Source: Mesorhizobium sp. M00.F.Ca.ET.216.01.1.1
GTDB lineage: Bacteria; Pseudomonadota; Alphaproteobacteria; Rhizobiales; Rhizobiaceae
Assembly (NCBI RefSeq): GCF_004010325.2
Contig: NZ_SADR02000030.1
Coordinates: 1 to 64,000, forward strand
Reading direction: 5' to 3'
Length of the DNA: 64,000 nucleotides
This document shows, piece by piece, positions 33,154-42,441 of this stretch. The position numbers and the translations under genes are program-made. Every line of letters begins with the position of its first letter. The stretch's first letter is position 1. Under the pieces are notes generated by a model, which saw only the letters and a program-made list of their open reading frames with translations, was not told where the DNA came from and made no database searches.

Positions 33154-33244
33154 GATTCGCACCCGCGCCGATTCGCCGTTTGTGATTCGGCTGGCCATGG
33201 CCTAGATGCTCGCGAAGTCGAATCCCAGATCGAGTGCAAGCCTA

Positions 33245-33982
33245 ATGAGCGAACCAGAAATCCCATCGGAAATCGAGCAGGGCGAGGAGAGACCTGTCGA
33301 GCGCGAGCCGGTATTCAACCTGCCGCCCGTGGTGCTGGCGATTATCGGCATCTGCGTCGTCGTTCATCTGGTCCGGGTCTACTGGCTCACCGATGAGCAG
33401 GATTTTGCCCTGCTTGTGCGGACTGCCTTCATCCCGATCCGCTATTCCGGTCGCTTCGACCTCGATTTCTACGCCTTTTCGAGCCCGTTCACCTATACAT
33501 TCCTGCACGGCGGCTTGGCGCATCTGGCCATCAACATGGTGTGGCTCGCGGCGTTCGGCTCGCCGCTGGCAAACCGGTTCGGCATGTTTCGGTTCTCGCT
33601 GTTCTTCGCGGCAACCGGGTTGGCGGCGGTGGCGCTGTTTTGGGCCGTGCATCCGCTCGGCCAGGAGCCGCTTGTCGGCGCCTCGGGCGCGATTTCCGGG
33701 ATGATGGGAGCAGCGGCGCGGCTTGGCTTCCGCATAGACCGCTCGTCCGGGAAGGCAGCCTTCGCAGGCTCGCCGCTGCCGATGGCGGCTGTGTTCCGCT
33801 CCCGCGGCGTCGTGACCTTTCTGGCCGTGTGGATGGTGATCAATCTCGTTACCGGCCTGTTCGGCTTTGCCCTTGGCTTTGACGGCGAGATCGCCTGGGA
33901 GGCCCATATTGGCGGCTTTGTCGCCGGCTTCTTCGGCCTGCGTGCTTTCGACCGGCAACCGCAGGCAGATCAAGGTCGGTAG
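33245..33982 (+). CDS. Rhomboid-family intramembrane serine protease
   Basis: 245 residues, six or more transmembrane helices. The catalytic serine is in PLVGASGAISGMMG (about 144-157) and the catalytic His in WEAHIGGFVAGFFGLRAF; HGGLAHLAINMVWL is the conserved HxxxN region of helix 2. Rhomboids cut membrane proteins within or near the bilayer. The N-terminal 30 residues are acidic and cytoplasmic (SEPEIPSEIEQGEE). ATG 33245 is preferred to 33206, but neither has a strong ribosome site. Confidence 0.9.
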   Translation: MSEPEIPSEIEQGEERPVEREPVFNLPPVVLAIIGICVVVHLVRVYWLTDEQDFALLVRTAFIPIRYSGRFDLDFYAFSSPFTYTFLHGGLAHLAINMVWLAAFGSPLANRFGMFRFSLFFAATGLAAVALFWAVHPLGQEPLVGASGAISGMMGAAARLGFRIDRSSGKAAFAGSPLPMAAVFRSRGVVTFLAVWMVINLVTGLFGFALGFDGEIAWEAHIGGFVAGFFGLRAFDRQPQADQGR

Positions 33983-34116
33983 AGCGCTGGCCGGCGCACT
34001 TGAAAAGCAACCAATCACGGCGCACGATGTTCCTTACAGCGCCGGCGCCCTTGGACGCGCAAAGACGCTGAAAGCCGGTCAGGGCAGGAACCGGCAGCAA
34101 AACTGAGGAGGACGCC

Positions 34117-34548
34117 ATGACTGTTAAGGCAATTCTCGAGCAAAAGGGCCATGACGTGTTCACGTGCGGGCCGAACGAAAAGCTGAGCGTGGCCATTCGC
34201 ATGCTGACCGACCACAGGGTCGGTGCGTTGGTCATCACAAATGGCGATCACAAGATCGTCGGCATCCTTTCCGAACGCGACATCGTGCGGGTCATCGCCA
34301 GGGAAGGAGCGGCGGCGCTCGACATCCCGGTGCGTTCGGCGATGACACCAAAGGTGAAGATCTGCAACGAGAACCATACCGTCAATGAGGTCATGGAGAT
34401 CATGACCAGGGGCCGTTTCCGCCACTTACCGGTGGAAAAGGACGGCCTGCTCGACGGCATCGTGTCCATCGGCGACGTGGTCAAGCGGCGCATCGAGGAT
34501 GTCGAGCGCGAGGCCGAGGAGATCAGGGCCTATATCGCGACGGCCTAA
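34117..34548 (+). CDS. CBS-domain pair protein
   Basis: 143 residues forming one Bateman module: CBS1 about 8-65 (VFTCGPNEKLSVAIRMLTDH, ALVITNGDHKIVGILSERDI) and CBS2 about 75-135 (AMTPKVKICNENHTVNEVME, RHLPVEKDGLLDGIVSIGDV). Stand-alone CBS pairs bind adenine nucleotides and modulate partners. AGGAGG sits a few bases upstream of the ATG. It converges on the frameshifted YjhX gene. Confidence 0.9.
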   Translation: MTVKAILEQKGHDVFTCGPNEKLSVAIRMLTDHRVGALVITNGDHKIVGILSERDIVRVIAREGAAALDIPVRSAMTPKVKICNENHTVNEVMEIMTRGRFRHLPVEKDGLLDGIVSIGDVVKRRIEDVEREAEEIRAYIATA

Positions 34549-34598
34549 TGCCGGCGAGACGATGCCGCCGACCGGAATGCAGGCCGGCGGACTTGCCC

Positions 34599-34855
34599 CT
34601 ACCTGTTGTCGAGTTCGGCGCGAACGAGTTCGAGGCCGCGCCGGGTAATGCGATAGGGTCCGCCACCCGACGACGAAACCGCCTTTTTTCGTTTCAGTTT
34701 TCGAAACAGGTCGAGATCGACGCCCGGATAGTGCCAGCCGTCTCGGGTCAGGCATTTGACGGAGGCGATCCGCCTTTTCTGGTTCTTTTCGATTTCGATG
34801 CGCCCGCCCTGGCGAGCAGGTGCAGGATGCGCTGTTCGGTGCGCGAAATATCCAT
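34599..34855 (-). pseudogene. YjhX-family (UPF0386) gene with a frameshift
   Basis: Reading from ATG 34855 gives MDISRTEQRILHLLA, the family N-terminus, but that frame then turns to nonsense and stops at 34748-34750. A shift near 34812 restores QGGRIEIEKNQKRRIASVKC, then LTRDGWHYPGVDLDLFRKLK and SSGGGPYRITRRGLELVRAE followed by LDNR and TAG at 34599-34601, the full YjhX pattern. The span is 257 bases, one short of a whole number of codons: a C is missing in the A-Q-G-G-R region. No start exists in the second frame. YjhX is annotated as a toxin-like DNA-binding family. True mutation or sequencing error cannot be separated here. Confidence 0.8.
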
Positions 34856-35129
34856 CTGAGAGTTCCCGGGAAAACAGAAAATGCCGCCGCCGCGAAGCTT
34901 CGCGGCACGGGGTTTCAGGTCTTCTGCCCTGCCTCGCTATGAGGTCAGGGCCTTACCGGGACTGAGCGTAAGTGGACATCCACTCTCCATTGGGATGGAA
35001 GGCCTATAGCCGATGCTGCGCGATAGCGCCAGCTTTCGGCTTTGCGCTTGTCTCTCGAAGCGGTTTGCACTAGCCAATGGCTAAATTGTTAGCCTCACTA
35101 AACTTAAGCCAAGTTCAAAATAGGCCCCC

Positions 35130-36629
35130 ATGACCATCATCGACACCCGCACGCCCGTTGCCAAACGCCTGATCCCTGGCGCCACGGGCGACTGGGAGAT
35201 CATCATCGGCCTCGAGGTCCACGCGCAGGTGACCTCGGAGGCAAAGCTGTTCTCCGGCGCATCGACCAATTTCGGCGCCGCACCCAACGCCAATGTCAGC
35301 CTGGTCGACGCGGCGATGCCGGGCATGTTGCCGGTCATCAACGAGGAATGCGTCAAGCAGGCGATCCGCACCGGCCTCGGGCTCAAGGCCGAGATCAACC
35401 ACAAGTCGGTCTTCGACCGGAAAAACTATTTCTATCCCGACCTGCCGCAGGGCTATCAGATCTCACAGTTCAAGCAGCCGATCGTCGGCGAGGGCAAGGT
35501 GATCGTCTCGGTCGGTCCGGACAGGCAGGGCGAATTCGAGGATATCGAGGTCGGCATCGAGCGCCTGCATCTGGAGCAGGATGCGGGCAAGTCGATGCAC
35601 GACCAGCACCCGACCATGTCCTATGTCGATCTCAACCGCTGCGGCGTGGCGCTGATGGAGATCGTCTCCAAGCCTGACATGCGCTCCGCCGATGAAGCCA
35701 AGGCCTATGTGACCAAGCTGCGCACGATCGTGCGCTACCTCGGCACCTGTGACGGCAATATGGACGAAGGTTCGCTGCGCGCCGACGTCAACGTCTCGGT
35801 GCGCAGGCCCGGCGGCGAATTCGGTACGCGTTGCGAGATCAAGAACGTCAACTCGATCCGCTTCATGGGCCAGGCGATCGAATATGAGGCGCGCCGGCAG
35901 ATCGCCATCCTGGAGGACGGCGGCAAGATCGACCAGGAAACGCGGCTGTTCGACCCCAATAAGGGCGAAACGCGCTCGATGCGCTCCAAGGAAGAGGCGC
36001 ATGACTACCGCTATTTCCCGGATCCCGACCTTCTGCCGCTGGAATTCGACCAGGCCTATGTCGATGCATTGGCAAAAGACCTGCCGGAGCTTCCCGACGA
36101 CAAGAAGGCGCGACTGATCTCGACGCTGGGTCTGTCGACCTACGACGCCTCGATCCTGGTGTCGGAAAAGGCGATCGCCGACTATTTCGAGAAGGTCGCT
36201 GCCGGGCGTGATGGCAAGCTTGCCGCCAACTGGGTCATCAATGATCTCCTGGGTGCCCTCAACAGGGCCGGAAAAACCATTGAAAACGCTCCGGTTTCGC
36301 CCAGTCAGCTCGGAGCGGTTATCGACCTGATCAAAGAAGGCACCATCTCCGGCAAAATCGCCAAGGATCTGTTCGAGATCGTCTGGAACGAGGGCGGCGA
36401 TCCGCGCCAGCTGGTCGAAAGCCGCGGCATGAAGCAGGTCACCGACAGCGGCGCTATAGAGAAGGCAGTGGACGAGGTCATCGCCGCCAACCCGGACAAG
36501 GTCGAGCAGGCGCGTGCCAAGCCAACCATGGCCGGCTGGTTCGTCGGCCAGGTGATGAAAGCGACCGGCGGCAAGGCCAATCCGCAGGCGGTCAACGATC
36601 TCGTCAAGGCCAAGCTCGGCATCGAGTAG
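35130..36629 (+). CDS. gatB: Asp/Glu-tRNA(Asn/Gln) amidotransferase subunit B
   Basis: 499 residues. WEIIIGLEVHAQVTSEAKLF at the start, NYFYPDLPQGYQISQF, IGIERLHLEQDAGKS and DLNRCGVALMEIVSKPD are GatB signatures; the C-terminal YqeY-like helical domain (about 350-497) ends VNDLVKAKLGIE. With GatA and GatC (not in this window) it amidates misacylated Glu-tRNA(Gln) or Asp-tRNA(Asn). The ATG follows an AT-rich promoter-like stretch. Confidence 0.95.
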   Translation: MTIIDTRTPVAKRLIPGATGDWEIIIGLEVHAQVTSEAKLFSGASTNFGAAPNANVSLVDAAMPGMLPVINEECVKQAIRTGLGLKAEINHKSVFDRKNYFYPDLPQGYQISQFKQPIVGEGKVIVSVGPDRQGEFEDIEVGIERLHLEQDAGKSMHDQHPTMSYVDLNRCGVALMEIVSKPDMRSADEAKAYVTKLRTIVRYLGTCDGNMDEGSLRADVNVSVRRPGGEFGTRCEIKNVNSIRFMGQAIEYEARRQIAILEDGGKIDQETRLFDPNKGETRSMRSKEEAHDYRYFPDPDLLPLEFDQAYVDALAKDLPELPDDKKARLISTLGLSTYDASILVSEKAIADYFEKVAAGRDGKLAANWVINDLLGALNRAGKTIENAPVSPSQLGAVIDLIKEGTISGKIAKDLFEIVWNEGGDPRQLVESRGMKQVTDSGAIEKAVDEVIAANPDKVEQARAKPTMAGWFVGQVMKATGGKANPQAVNDLVKAKLGIE

Positions 36630-36632
36630 GGC

Positions 36633-37121
36633 ATGTTCATCCGAACCGCCGGTGAACGCGACCTTGCTGCGATCCGAGCGCTGTTGGTTGAGACGTGGCA
36701 TGCCACCTATGACGCCATCTACGGGGTCGAGCGTGTCACCGCGATTACCGATGATTGGCATTCGATCGCCTCGCTCAAGGCGCGGCTGACGCGACCGAAC
36801 TCCGAATTCCTCGTAGCCGACGACGGCAAGCGCATCGGCGGTATGGCTTTCGCGGCCGCCACAACGGATGCGAAGATCATCATGTTGAACCAGCTTTACG
36901 TGCACCCGGCCTGCCAGAGGCAAGGGATCGGTCAGGCGCTGCTGGAAGAGGTCGAGGCCAGCTTTCCGGAGGCGCAGACGTTGCGTGTCGAGGTGGAGGA
37001 AGCAAACACGCCAGCTGTCGCCTTCTACCGCTCGAGAGGGTTTCTGCCCGCCAGCAATACCGCCGATTGCGGCGGCAGTTCAGGGCTGCCGGCGCTGATC
37101 CTGGAGAAACCGCTCGGATAG
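36633..37121 (+). CDS. GNAT-family N-acetyltransferase
   Basis: 162 residues starting three bases after the gatB stop, probably co-transcribed. The acetyl-CoA loop is in LYVHPACQRQGIGQALLEEV (QRQGIG, about 90-109), and VEEANTPAVAFYRSRGF is the C-terminal GNAT segment. Substrate unknown; the position beside gatB is not enough to assign a translation role. Confidence 0.87.
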   Translation: MFIRTAGERDLAAIRALLVETWHATYDAIYGVERVTAITDDWHSIASLKARLTRPNSEFLVADDGKRIGGMAFAAATTDAKIIMLNQLYVHPACQRQGIGQALLEEVEASFPEAQTLRVEVEEANTPAVAFYRSRGFLPASNTADCGGSSGLPALILEKPLG

Positions 37122-37184
37122 GTCGTCCGCCGCGCGGCTATGATCAGCGGTTGTCGGCTGCAGGCGGCGCGCTTGTCGAAGCCG

Positions 37185-38630
37185 TCAATGCTGCCCCTTC
37201 AGGACGACAAGATAGCCGCGCTCCACCGGCAGGCGGAACGCGACCTGCTCCGAAGCGCCTGGGTCCCCCGAGGTCTTGTCGATGACGTAGCCGCCGGGAT
37301 GGGATTGTAGCCATTCCTGGGGATTGTCGACCTGTTCGAATGGTTTTTCGAGTCTGGCAAGGAAGCCGACCTCGCCCTGGTAGTCGAAGGCGACCGCCCA
37401 GTCCGCGTCCTTGCGTTCGTCGATGAAGTTCGCCAGTGGCATGAGATCATAGCGCTTGAAAGCGGTCGCTGATGCGATGGCGTGGCCGATGCCGAAAATC
37501 GCCAGCATGACAAAGGCTGTATTTCTGAACCTGGCAAGCTTGATCTCGGCCATGAAATACCCGAACAGGATGGTCGCAAATGGCAGCGCCGGCATCACGT
37601 AGTGAGGCTGCTTGCCGTATATAGCGCTGAAAACCAGCAGCACGGCGACGAGCGAGAACGACAGCAGGCGCAAGGCACGCAGGTCGGGCGATTTCGTGTC
37701 GATCAAGCTGCGTATCCGGGTGCGCAGCTTCAGTCGCCACACCTCGGGGATGAAAACCCACGGCATGAACATGACCGGCAGCAGCAGCAGATAGAAATAG
37801 AACGGTCGGCCGTGCGAATTGTGCAGATTGCCGGTGACCCGACCCGCCGACTGGCTCCAGACCAGGTCGTAGACGAAATTGCCCTTCGTCAGAATGGTCG
37901 CCGGTGCCAGCCAGACCGCCACCGGAATCAGCGCGGCGAGAATCGCCAGGCCTGCTCCCGAGAAGAATTTTAAAGGCGCCAGCTCAACGCGTCGGTCGCG
38001 CCAGAACGGATACAGCAGCACGGGTGCGCCGATATGGATGAGAACGACCGGGCCTTTCGTCAGAACGCCAAGTCCGATGAACAGTCCGGCCAATACTGCC
38101 TGCCAGCGGTTGCCGCTTTTGGCAAAGGCGAGCAATGACAGCAGCGCGGCCAGCACGAAGGCCGTCAGCAGCATGTCGAACAGGATCAGCGTCGAATAGA
38201 TGACGAAGACGGTGCTTCCAGCGACGAGCCAGGGGATGCGCCTTACGATGTCGTCGCGTTCGGGAAAGAGGGTTCTTGCCAAAAGCGTCGTCAGCCAGAT
38301 GACGAGCGACGACGCGGCGAAGATGACGAGCATCGCGGCTACCCGGCTTGCGCCGAAAATGCTCCAGACTAGATCGATGAGCCAGAACAGTAGCGGCGGC
38401 TTCTGCAGATAGGGCGCAAAGTTCATCGTCGGAACAAAGACATGCCCGCTCAGGTACATTTCCCAGGTGACACTGAGATACCGCGTTTCATCGACAGGCA
38501 GCAGCGGCCGGAAAGCGACCGCGATGCAAAGCAAGGCAAGCAGGAACAGGTAAGGGAGCAGCCGCTCGGTATGTATTGGTATCAAAACTTGGAATCCGCG
38601 CCGGAAATCATTCTCTTTCCAGCTGGGCAT
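37185..38630 (-). CDS. ArnT-like lipid-linked glycosyltransferase (PMT/GT83 type)
   Basis: 481 residues with about 11 transmembrane helices. The conserved first periplasmic loop PVDETRYLSVTWEMYLSG (about 47-64) carries the Asp-Glu pair of PMT/ArnT enzymes, followed by PTMNFAPYLQKPPLLFW. These move a sugar from a polyprenyl phosphate carrier to lipid A or other acceptors on the periplasmic face. The soluble C-terminus (DWAVAFDYQGEVGFL...) is short. Start MPSWKENDFRRG is chosen since the upstream frame is unlike the family. Acceptor and sugar are not determined. Confidence 0.85.
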   Translation of the reverse strand: MPSWKENDFRRGFQVLIPIHTERLLPYLFLLALLCIAVAFRPLLPVDETRYLSVTWEMYLSGHVFVPTMNFAPYLQKPPLLFWLIDLVWSIFGASRVAAMLVIFAASSLVIWLTTLLARTLFPERDDIVRRIPWLVAGSTVFVIYSTLILFDMLLTAFVLAALLSLLAFAKSGNRWQAVLAGLFIGLGVLTKGPVVLIHIGAPVLLYPFWRDRRVELAPLKFFSGAGLAILAALIPVAVWLAPATILTKGNFVYDLVWSQSAGRVTGNLHNSHGRPFYFYLLLLPVMFMPWVFIPEVWRLKLRTRIRSLIDTKSPDLRALRLLSFSLVAVLLVFSAIYGKQPHYVMPALPFATILFGYFMAEIKLARFRNTAFVMLAIFGIGHAIASATAFKRYDLMPLANFIDERKDADWAVAFDYQGEVGFLARLEKPFEQVDNPQEWLQSHPGGYVIDKTSGDPGASEQVAFRLPVERGYLVVLKGQH

Positions 38631-38758
38631 GACGCCCCGTTCCTGGATCGCACAGAACCGCACCACGATTTTGGCCGAATTGCAACGACGCCGGCTTAGT
38701 AGCCTGGATTCTGAAGAGTGCGTCCATAAAGGCCTGAAAAATATGCGGGTTGCCTGAA

Positions 38759-39610
38759 CTAGGCAGAGGGTATCTCTACATTGTCGATCAGCCTGGTCTT
38801 GCCGAGCCAGGCTGCGGCGAGCAGGCGGCCGTTGCGATCGCGCCGCCATGGGCCGAGCGTCAGGCTCTCGCGCGCCGCGACATAATCGACGCTCTGGAAC
38901 CCCCCCTCGACGAGTGCGCGACCGGCTTCGACTGTCGAGCTCGCTTCTTCGGTGCCGGCTGCAAGTGCCGTCGCCGTCCTGCGCAAGATCGCGTTGAGCT
39001 GGCGTGCGATCTCGAGCTCGGTTTCGCTGAGATAGGCGTTGCGCGACGACATGGCGAGACCGTGCGTGTCGCGCACGGTCGGCGCGCCGATGATTTCCAC
39101 TGGAAGATCGAGGTCGCGGCAAAGCCGCCTGACCACACAAAGCTGCTGATAGTCCTTTTCGCCGAAGATCGCACAGTCGGGCAACGCCTGCAGAAACAGC
39201 TTTGCCACGACCGTAGCGACGCCGTCGAAGAAGGTCGGCCTGAAATCCGATTCGAGACCGGAGGAGGGGCCGCCAACCGAAATTCTTGTGGCAAAGCCGA
39301 CCGGGTACATCTCCGCCACACCAGGCGTGAAGGCGAGATGCGCGCCGGTCGCAGCCAGCTTATCGAGATCGCGGGCAAGCTGGCGCGGATATTTGTCGAG
39401 GTCTTCGCTCGGTGCGAACTGGGTCGGATTGACGAAGATCGAGACGACGCAGCGATCGGCCCTGTCGAGTGCCATCCTGACCAGCGAGATATGGCCGTCA
39501 TGCAGCGCCCCCATGGTCGGCACCATGGCAACGCTGAGACCCCCGCGACGCCAGTCGCGGATTTGCACGCGAAGGGCGGCTACGCTGTCGACGACAATCG
39601 GCCGGCTCAT
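38759..39610 (-). CDS. panC: Pantothenate synthetase
   Basis: 283 residues of the nucleotidyltransferase superfamily: MVPTMGALHDGHISLVRMAL contains the HIGH-like motif (about 29-48), VNPTQFAPSEDLDKYPR and IFGEKDYQQLCVVRR are substrate-binding blocks, and MSSRNAYLS is the KMSKS-like loop. It joins pantoate and beta-alanine with ATP. ATG overlaps the panB stop by four bases (ATGA), so panB-panC form a coupled unit. Confidence 0.95.
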   Translation of the reverse strand: MSRPIVVDSVAALRVQIRDWRRGGLSVAMVPTMGALHDGHISLVRMALDRADRCVVSIFVNPTQFAPSEDLDKYPRQLARDLDKLAATGAHLAFTPGVAEMYPVGFATRISVGGPSSGLESDFRPTFFDGVATVVAKLFLQALPDCAIFGEKDYQQLCVVRRLCRDLDLPVEIIGAPTVRDTHGLAMSSRNAYLSETELEIARQLNAILRRTATALAAGTEEASSTVEAGRALVEGGFQSVDYVAARESLTLGPWRRDRNGRLLAAAWLGKTRLIDNVEIPSA

Positions 39611-40479
39611 GCCTTGCGCCTGCCTGATGTGACCGGGCCTGATGTGGCCGGGCCCGATATGGCCGGGAAAACGTGATCCGGGCCGGGGAATCTCCGGCTT
39701 CGCACTTCGGCTGCGTAACTCGTGGCCGCGTTCGAAATCACGCTGCGCAGGTCGGCATACGCCTTGACGAATTTCGGCACATGCTCGACGGTCAGGCCAA
39801 GCATGTCGTCGACGACCAGGATCTGGCCGTCGCAATCGCCGCTGGCGCCGATGCCGATGGTTGGAATTGAGATGCGCCGGGTGAGATCGGCGGCGACGGT
39901 CTCGACGGTGCCTTCGATGACCAGCGAAAATGCGCCGGCCTTTTCGACCGCGTCCGCGTCGCGAAGGAGTGCCGCCACATTCTCCTGGGTCCGGCCCTTG
40001 ATCCTGTAGCCGCCGTCCTTTTCCACCGATTGCGGCTGCAGCCCGATATGGCCCATCACCGGAATCCCGGCAGCAACGATCGCGGAGATCTGCCTGATCA
40101 TGTCGACGCCGCCCTCCAGCTTGACTGCCTGGCAGCCGGTCTCATCGACAATCCGTCGTGCCGAGGCAACGGCCTGCGCCGTGGAGCTCTCGTAGCTGCC
40201 GGCCGGCATGTCGACCACCACACAGGCCTTGGCCGAACCGCGCATCACAGCTTGCCCGTGGGCGATCATCATCTCCAGCGAGGCGCCGAGCGTGTTCTTG
40301 TGGCCGTAAAGGACCATGGCGAGGCTGTCACCGACCAGAAGCAGGTCGACGTGATCGTCGAGCAGGCGTGCGACAGGGTAGGTATAGGCGGTGAGGCAGA
40401 CGATCGGCACGCCGCCCTTGCGAAGGCGGATCGATTCGGCACTGATCCGAACGTCGGTCAGGGACATGTTCGGGGACAT
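39607..40479 (-). CDS. panB: 3-methyl-2-oxobutanoate hydroxymethyltransferase
   Basis: 290 residues with the KPHMT barrel: IVCLTAYTYPVARLLDDHVD, LVGDSLAMVLYGHKNTLG, MPAGSYE, AVKLEGG and VMGHIGLQPQSV are all conserved, with Asp and Glu metal-binding or catalytic positions in place. It makes ketopantoate, the first committed pantothenate step. GGGAG precedes the ATG. The C-terminus carries three in-frame 15-bp tandem repeats (SGPATSGPVTSG) beyond the family end. Confidence 0.94.
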   Translation of the reverse strand: MSPNMSLTDVRISAESIRLRKGGVPIVCLTAYTYPVARLLDDHVDLLLVGDSLAMVLYGHKNTLGASLEMMIAHGQAVMRGSAKACVVVDMPAGSYESSTAQAVASARRIVDETGCQAVKLEGGVDMIRQISAIVAAGIPVMGHIGLQPQSVEKDGGYRIKGRTQENVAALLRDADAVEKAGAFSLVIEGTVETVAADLTRRISIPTIGIGASGDCDGQILVVDDMLGLTVEHVPKFVKAYADLRSVISNAATSYAAEVRSRRFPGPDHVFPAISGPATSGPVTSGRRKA

Positions 40480-40697
40480 TCTTCATCTCCCGCAGCGGTG
40501 GCCAAGCCGGGCACCTAGTATGGGCGAGCTTTAGAAAGACGAGAGAGGCTTGGCAAGCGGGCGCCTGCGGAAGACGATAAGCTCGGTTCGGTTTCTCGAG
40601 ATGCCATTTGTGCCGCAGTTGCGGCAAGACCCTTGCCTTCGCGATGGCCTGACGCCATAAGCAGGAAACAGGCGCCGCCGACGCCGCGAGGACTTGG

Positions 40698-41096
40698 ATG
40701 AAAACTTTCCTTCTGCAGTTTTTCACCTGGTGGAACAGCCAGACCCTGGGGACACGCTTCCACACCTGGCGTCACGGCAAGAAGGTCGGGCAGGACGAAT
40801 TCGGCAACGTCTACTACGAGGGCGGCATCGATTCGGAAGGCCGCACCCGTCGCTGGGTCATCTACAGCAACTATTCGGAAGCCTCGGCTATCCCACCCGG
40901 CTGGCATGGCTGGATCCATCACCGCGTCGATACGCCGCCGCCGAGCGACGACTACAAGCCACGCGAGTGGCAGAAGCCGCACCAGCCGAACCTCACCGGC
41001 AGCGCCGCTGCCTACCGCCCGAAGGGTTCGGTGCTGACCAATCAGCACCGTCCGCAGGTGACAGGCGATTACGACGCCTGGACGCCGGGTTCCTGA
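40698..41096 (+). CDS. NADH:ubiquinone oxidoreductase accessory subunit NDUFA12 (17.2 kDa)
   Basis: 132 residues: LGTRFHTWRHGKKVGQDEFG, NVYYEGGIDSEGRTRRWVIY and PPGWHGWIHHRVDTPPPSDD match the B17.2/NDUFA12 family. It is an alphaproteobacterial supernumerary subunit of respiratory complex I, on the matrix/cytoplasmic side, encoded away from the nuo operon. GAGGA precedes the ATG. It is followed by a DUF2155 gene on the same strand. Confidence 0.92.
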   Translation: MKTFLLQFFTWWNSQTLGTRFHTWRHGKKVGQDEFGNVYYEGGIDSEGRTRRWVIYSNYSEASAIPPGWHGWIHHRVDTPPPSDDYKPREWQKPHQPNLTGSAAAYRPKGSVLTNQHRPQVTGDYDAWTPGS

Positions 41097-41222
41097 CAGG
41101 TCAAAGCCGCGGATCGGTCCTTTGTCGCCACAATTGGCATTTAGCTGCTTGCTGATCAGAAAACGGCGACTAGCCTTGGCGGATCGATAGAATCACCCGG
41201 GCGCAACCACCGGTATCCTTGC

Positions 41223-41690
41223 ATGAGCATTTTCAGCCGAATTTCGACGGGCGGACTGGCTGCAACAGCCGCTGTTGTCTTATGCACGACGACATTTGCT
41301 GCTGCGCAGACACCGGCACCGGCACCGGCAGCGCCGGCGGCAGCCGAGCGCATCACCAATCCCGTCGCCGAATTCGCCGGCATCGACAAGATCACCGGCC
41401 GCATTATCACCTTCGATGTCTATATCGACGAGACGGTGCAGTTCGGCGCTTTGCAGGTGACGCCGCGTATCTGCTATTCGCGGCCACAAAGCGAAGAGCC
41501 GAAGACCGATTCCTTCGTCGAGGTCGACGAGATCACGCTGGATCGCAAGATACGTCGCATCTTCACCGGCTGGATGTTTGCCGAAAGCCCCGGCCTCAAT
41601 GCCGTCGAGCACGCCGTCTATGACATATGGCTGAAGGCCTGCAAGCAGAAGTCGGACGTGCCGGCTCCCGCCCCACCCAAGACCAATTAG
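41223..41690 (+). CDS. DUF2155 secreted protein
   Basis: 155 residues. A signal peptide (LAATAAVVLCTTTFAAAQ) leads to an Ala/Pro-rich linker and the DUF2155 domain: AEFAGIDKITGRIITFDVYI, FGALQVTPRICYSRPQSEEP, FVEVDE and RRIFTGWMFAESPGLNAVEH. Periplasmic family of unknown function, conserved beside NDUFA12 and aat in alphaproteobacteria. The gene converges on aat, with a short GC hairpin between the two stops. Confidence 0.88.
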   Translation: MSIFSRISTGGLAATAAVVLCTTTFAAAQTPAPAPAAPAAAERITNPVAEFAGIDKITGRIITFDVYIDETVQFGALQVTPRICYSRPQSEEPKTDSFVEVDEITLDRKIRRIFTGWMFAESPGLNAVEHAVYDIWLKACKQKSDVPAPAPPKTN

Positions 41691-41777
41691 AGCGCTGCGT
41701 CCGTTCGGACAGCGAGGACGCTGCTGGCGTCTTGATCCGCGCTTCTTTAAATTTTACGCGACCAGCGCTGACGGCGA

Positions 41778-42395
41778 TCACGGAAAAAAGATCGCGTCAC
41801 CCTTTAACGCGTCGGCCAGCATCTTCTCGTATTTGCCGCGCGGCACGTCGATGGCACCAAAGCGCTTGAGGTGCTCGGTGGTGAACTGCGTATCAAGCAG
41901 CGCGAAACCGCGTGCCTTCAACCGTTCGACGAGATGGAAAAGGCAGATCTTTGAGGCATCGGTCTCCTTGGCGAACATGCTCTCACCGAAAAACACCCGC
42001 CCGAGCGACACGCCGTAGAGACCGCCGACCAGCCGCTCCTCGCGCCACGCCTCGACCGAATGGCAGTGGCCGAGCCGATGGAGTTGCACATAGGCTTCGC
42101 GTATCGGCGCATTGATCCAGGTCGACCGGCGCTCCTCACGCCTTTCGGCGCAACCGTCGATCGTCGCCTCGAAATCGAAATCGAAACGGATATCGAACAA
42201 GCATTTCCGCATCGTCTTTTTCAGGCTTTTCGGTGTGTGAAACCCGTTGAGCGGAATGATGCCACGCGCCTCAGGCCGCACCCAGAACACTTCCGGGTCA
42301 GCGGCACTTTCGGCCATCGGGAAGACTCCCGAAGCATAGGCCTTGAGCAAAAGGTCGGTCGGGATGCGATAGCCGGGCGCGTAGGGACGGGTCAT
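41778..42395 (-). CDS. aat: Leucyl/phenylalanyl-tRNA-protein transferase
   Basis: 205 residues: LLLKAYASGVFPMAESAADP, VFWVRPEARGIIPL, LHRLGHCHSVEAW and LVGGLYGVSLGRVFFGESMF followed by LLDTQFTTEHLKRFGA are the family signatures. It transfers Leu or Phe from tRNA to proteins with basic N-termini, marking them for ClpAP (N-end rule). It is the last gene of the aroQ-accB-accC-aat run, 46 bases after accC. Confidence 0.94.
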   Translation of the reverse strand: MTRPYAPGYRIPTDLLLKAYASGVFPMAESAADPEVFWVRPEARGIIPLNGFHTPKSLKKTMRKCLFDIRFDFDFEATIDGCAERREERRSTWINAPIREAYVQLHRLGHCHSVEAWREERLVGGLYGVSLGRVFFGESMFAKETDASKICLFHLVERLKARGFALLDTQFTTEHLKRFGAIDVPRGKYEKMLADALKGDAIFFP

Positions 42396-42441
42396 CGCGA
42401 CATCACATCTAAATATATATCCGTATCTATATGCTCACCAC

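Larger units (their letters stand above)
32853..33244. other. Intergenic region holding a candidate structured RNA
   Basis: About 390 bases between the divergent PAS and rhomboid genes. It contains the multi-hairpin element and terminator at 33007-33153, listed separately. No protein-like frame was accepted here. Confidence 0.5.

Noticed and set aside
34889..34906. 18-bp perfect palindrome GCCGCGAAGCTTCGCGGC upstream of the frameshifted YjhX gene
   Set aside because: Could be an operator, but the loop is too small for a good RNA hairpin and there is no supporting copy elsewhere in the window.
41695..41716. GCTGCGTCCGTTCGGACAGC hairpin between DUF2155 and aat
   Set aside because: One mismatch and no U-run; possible but too weak to call a terminator.
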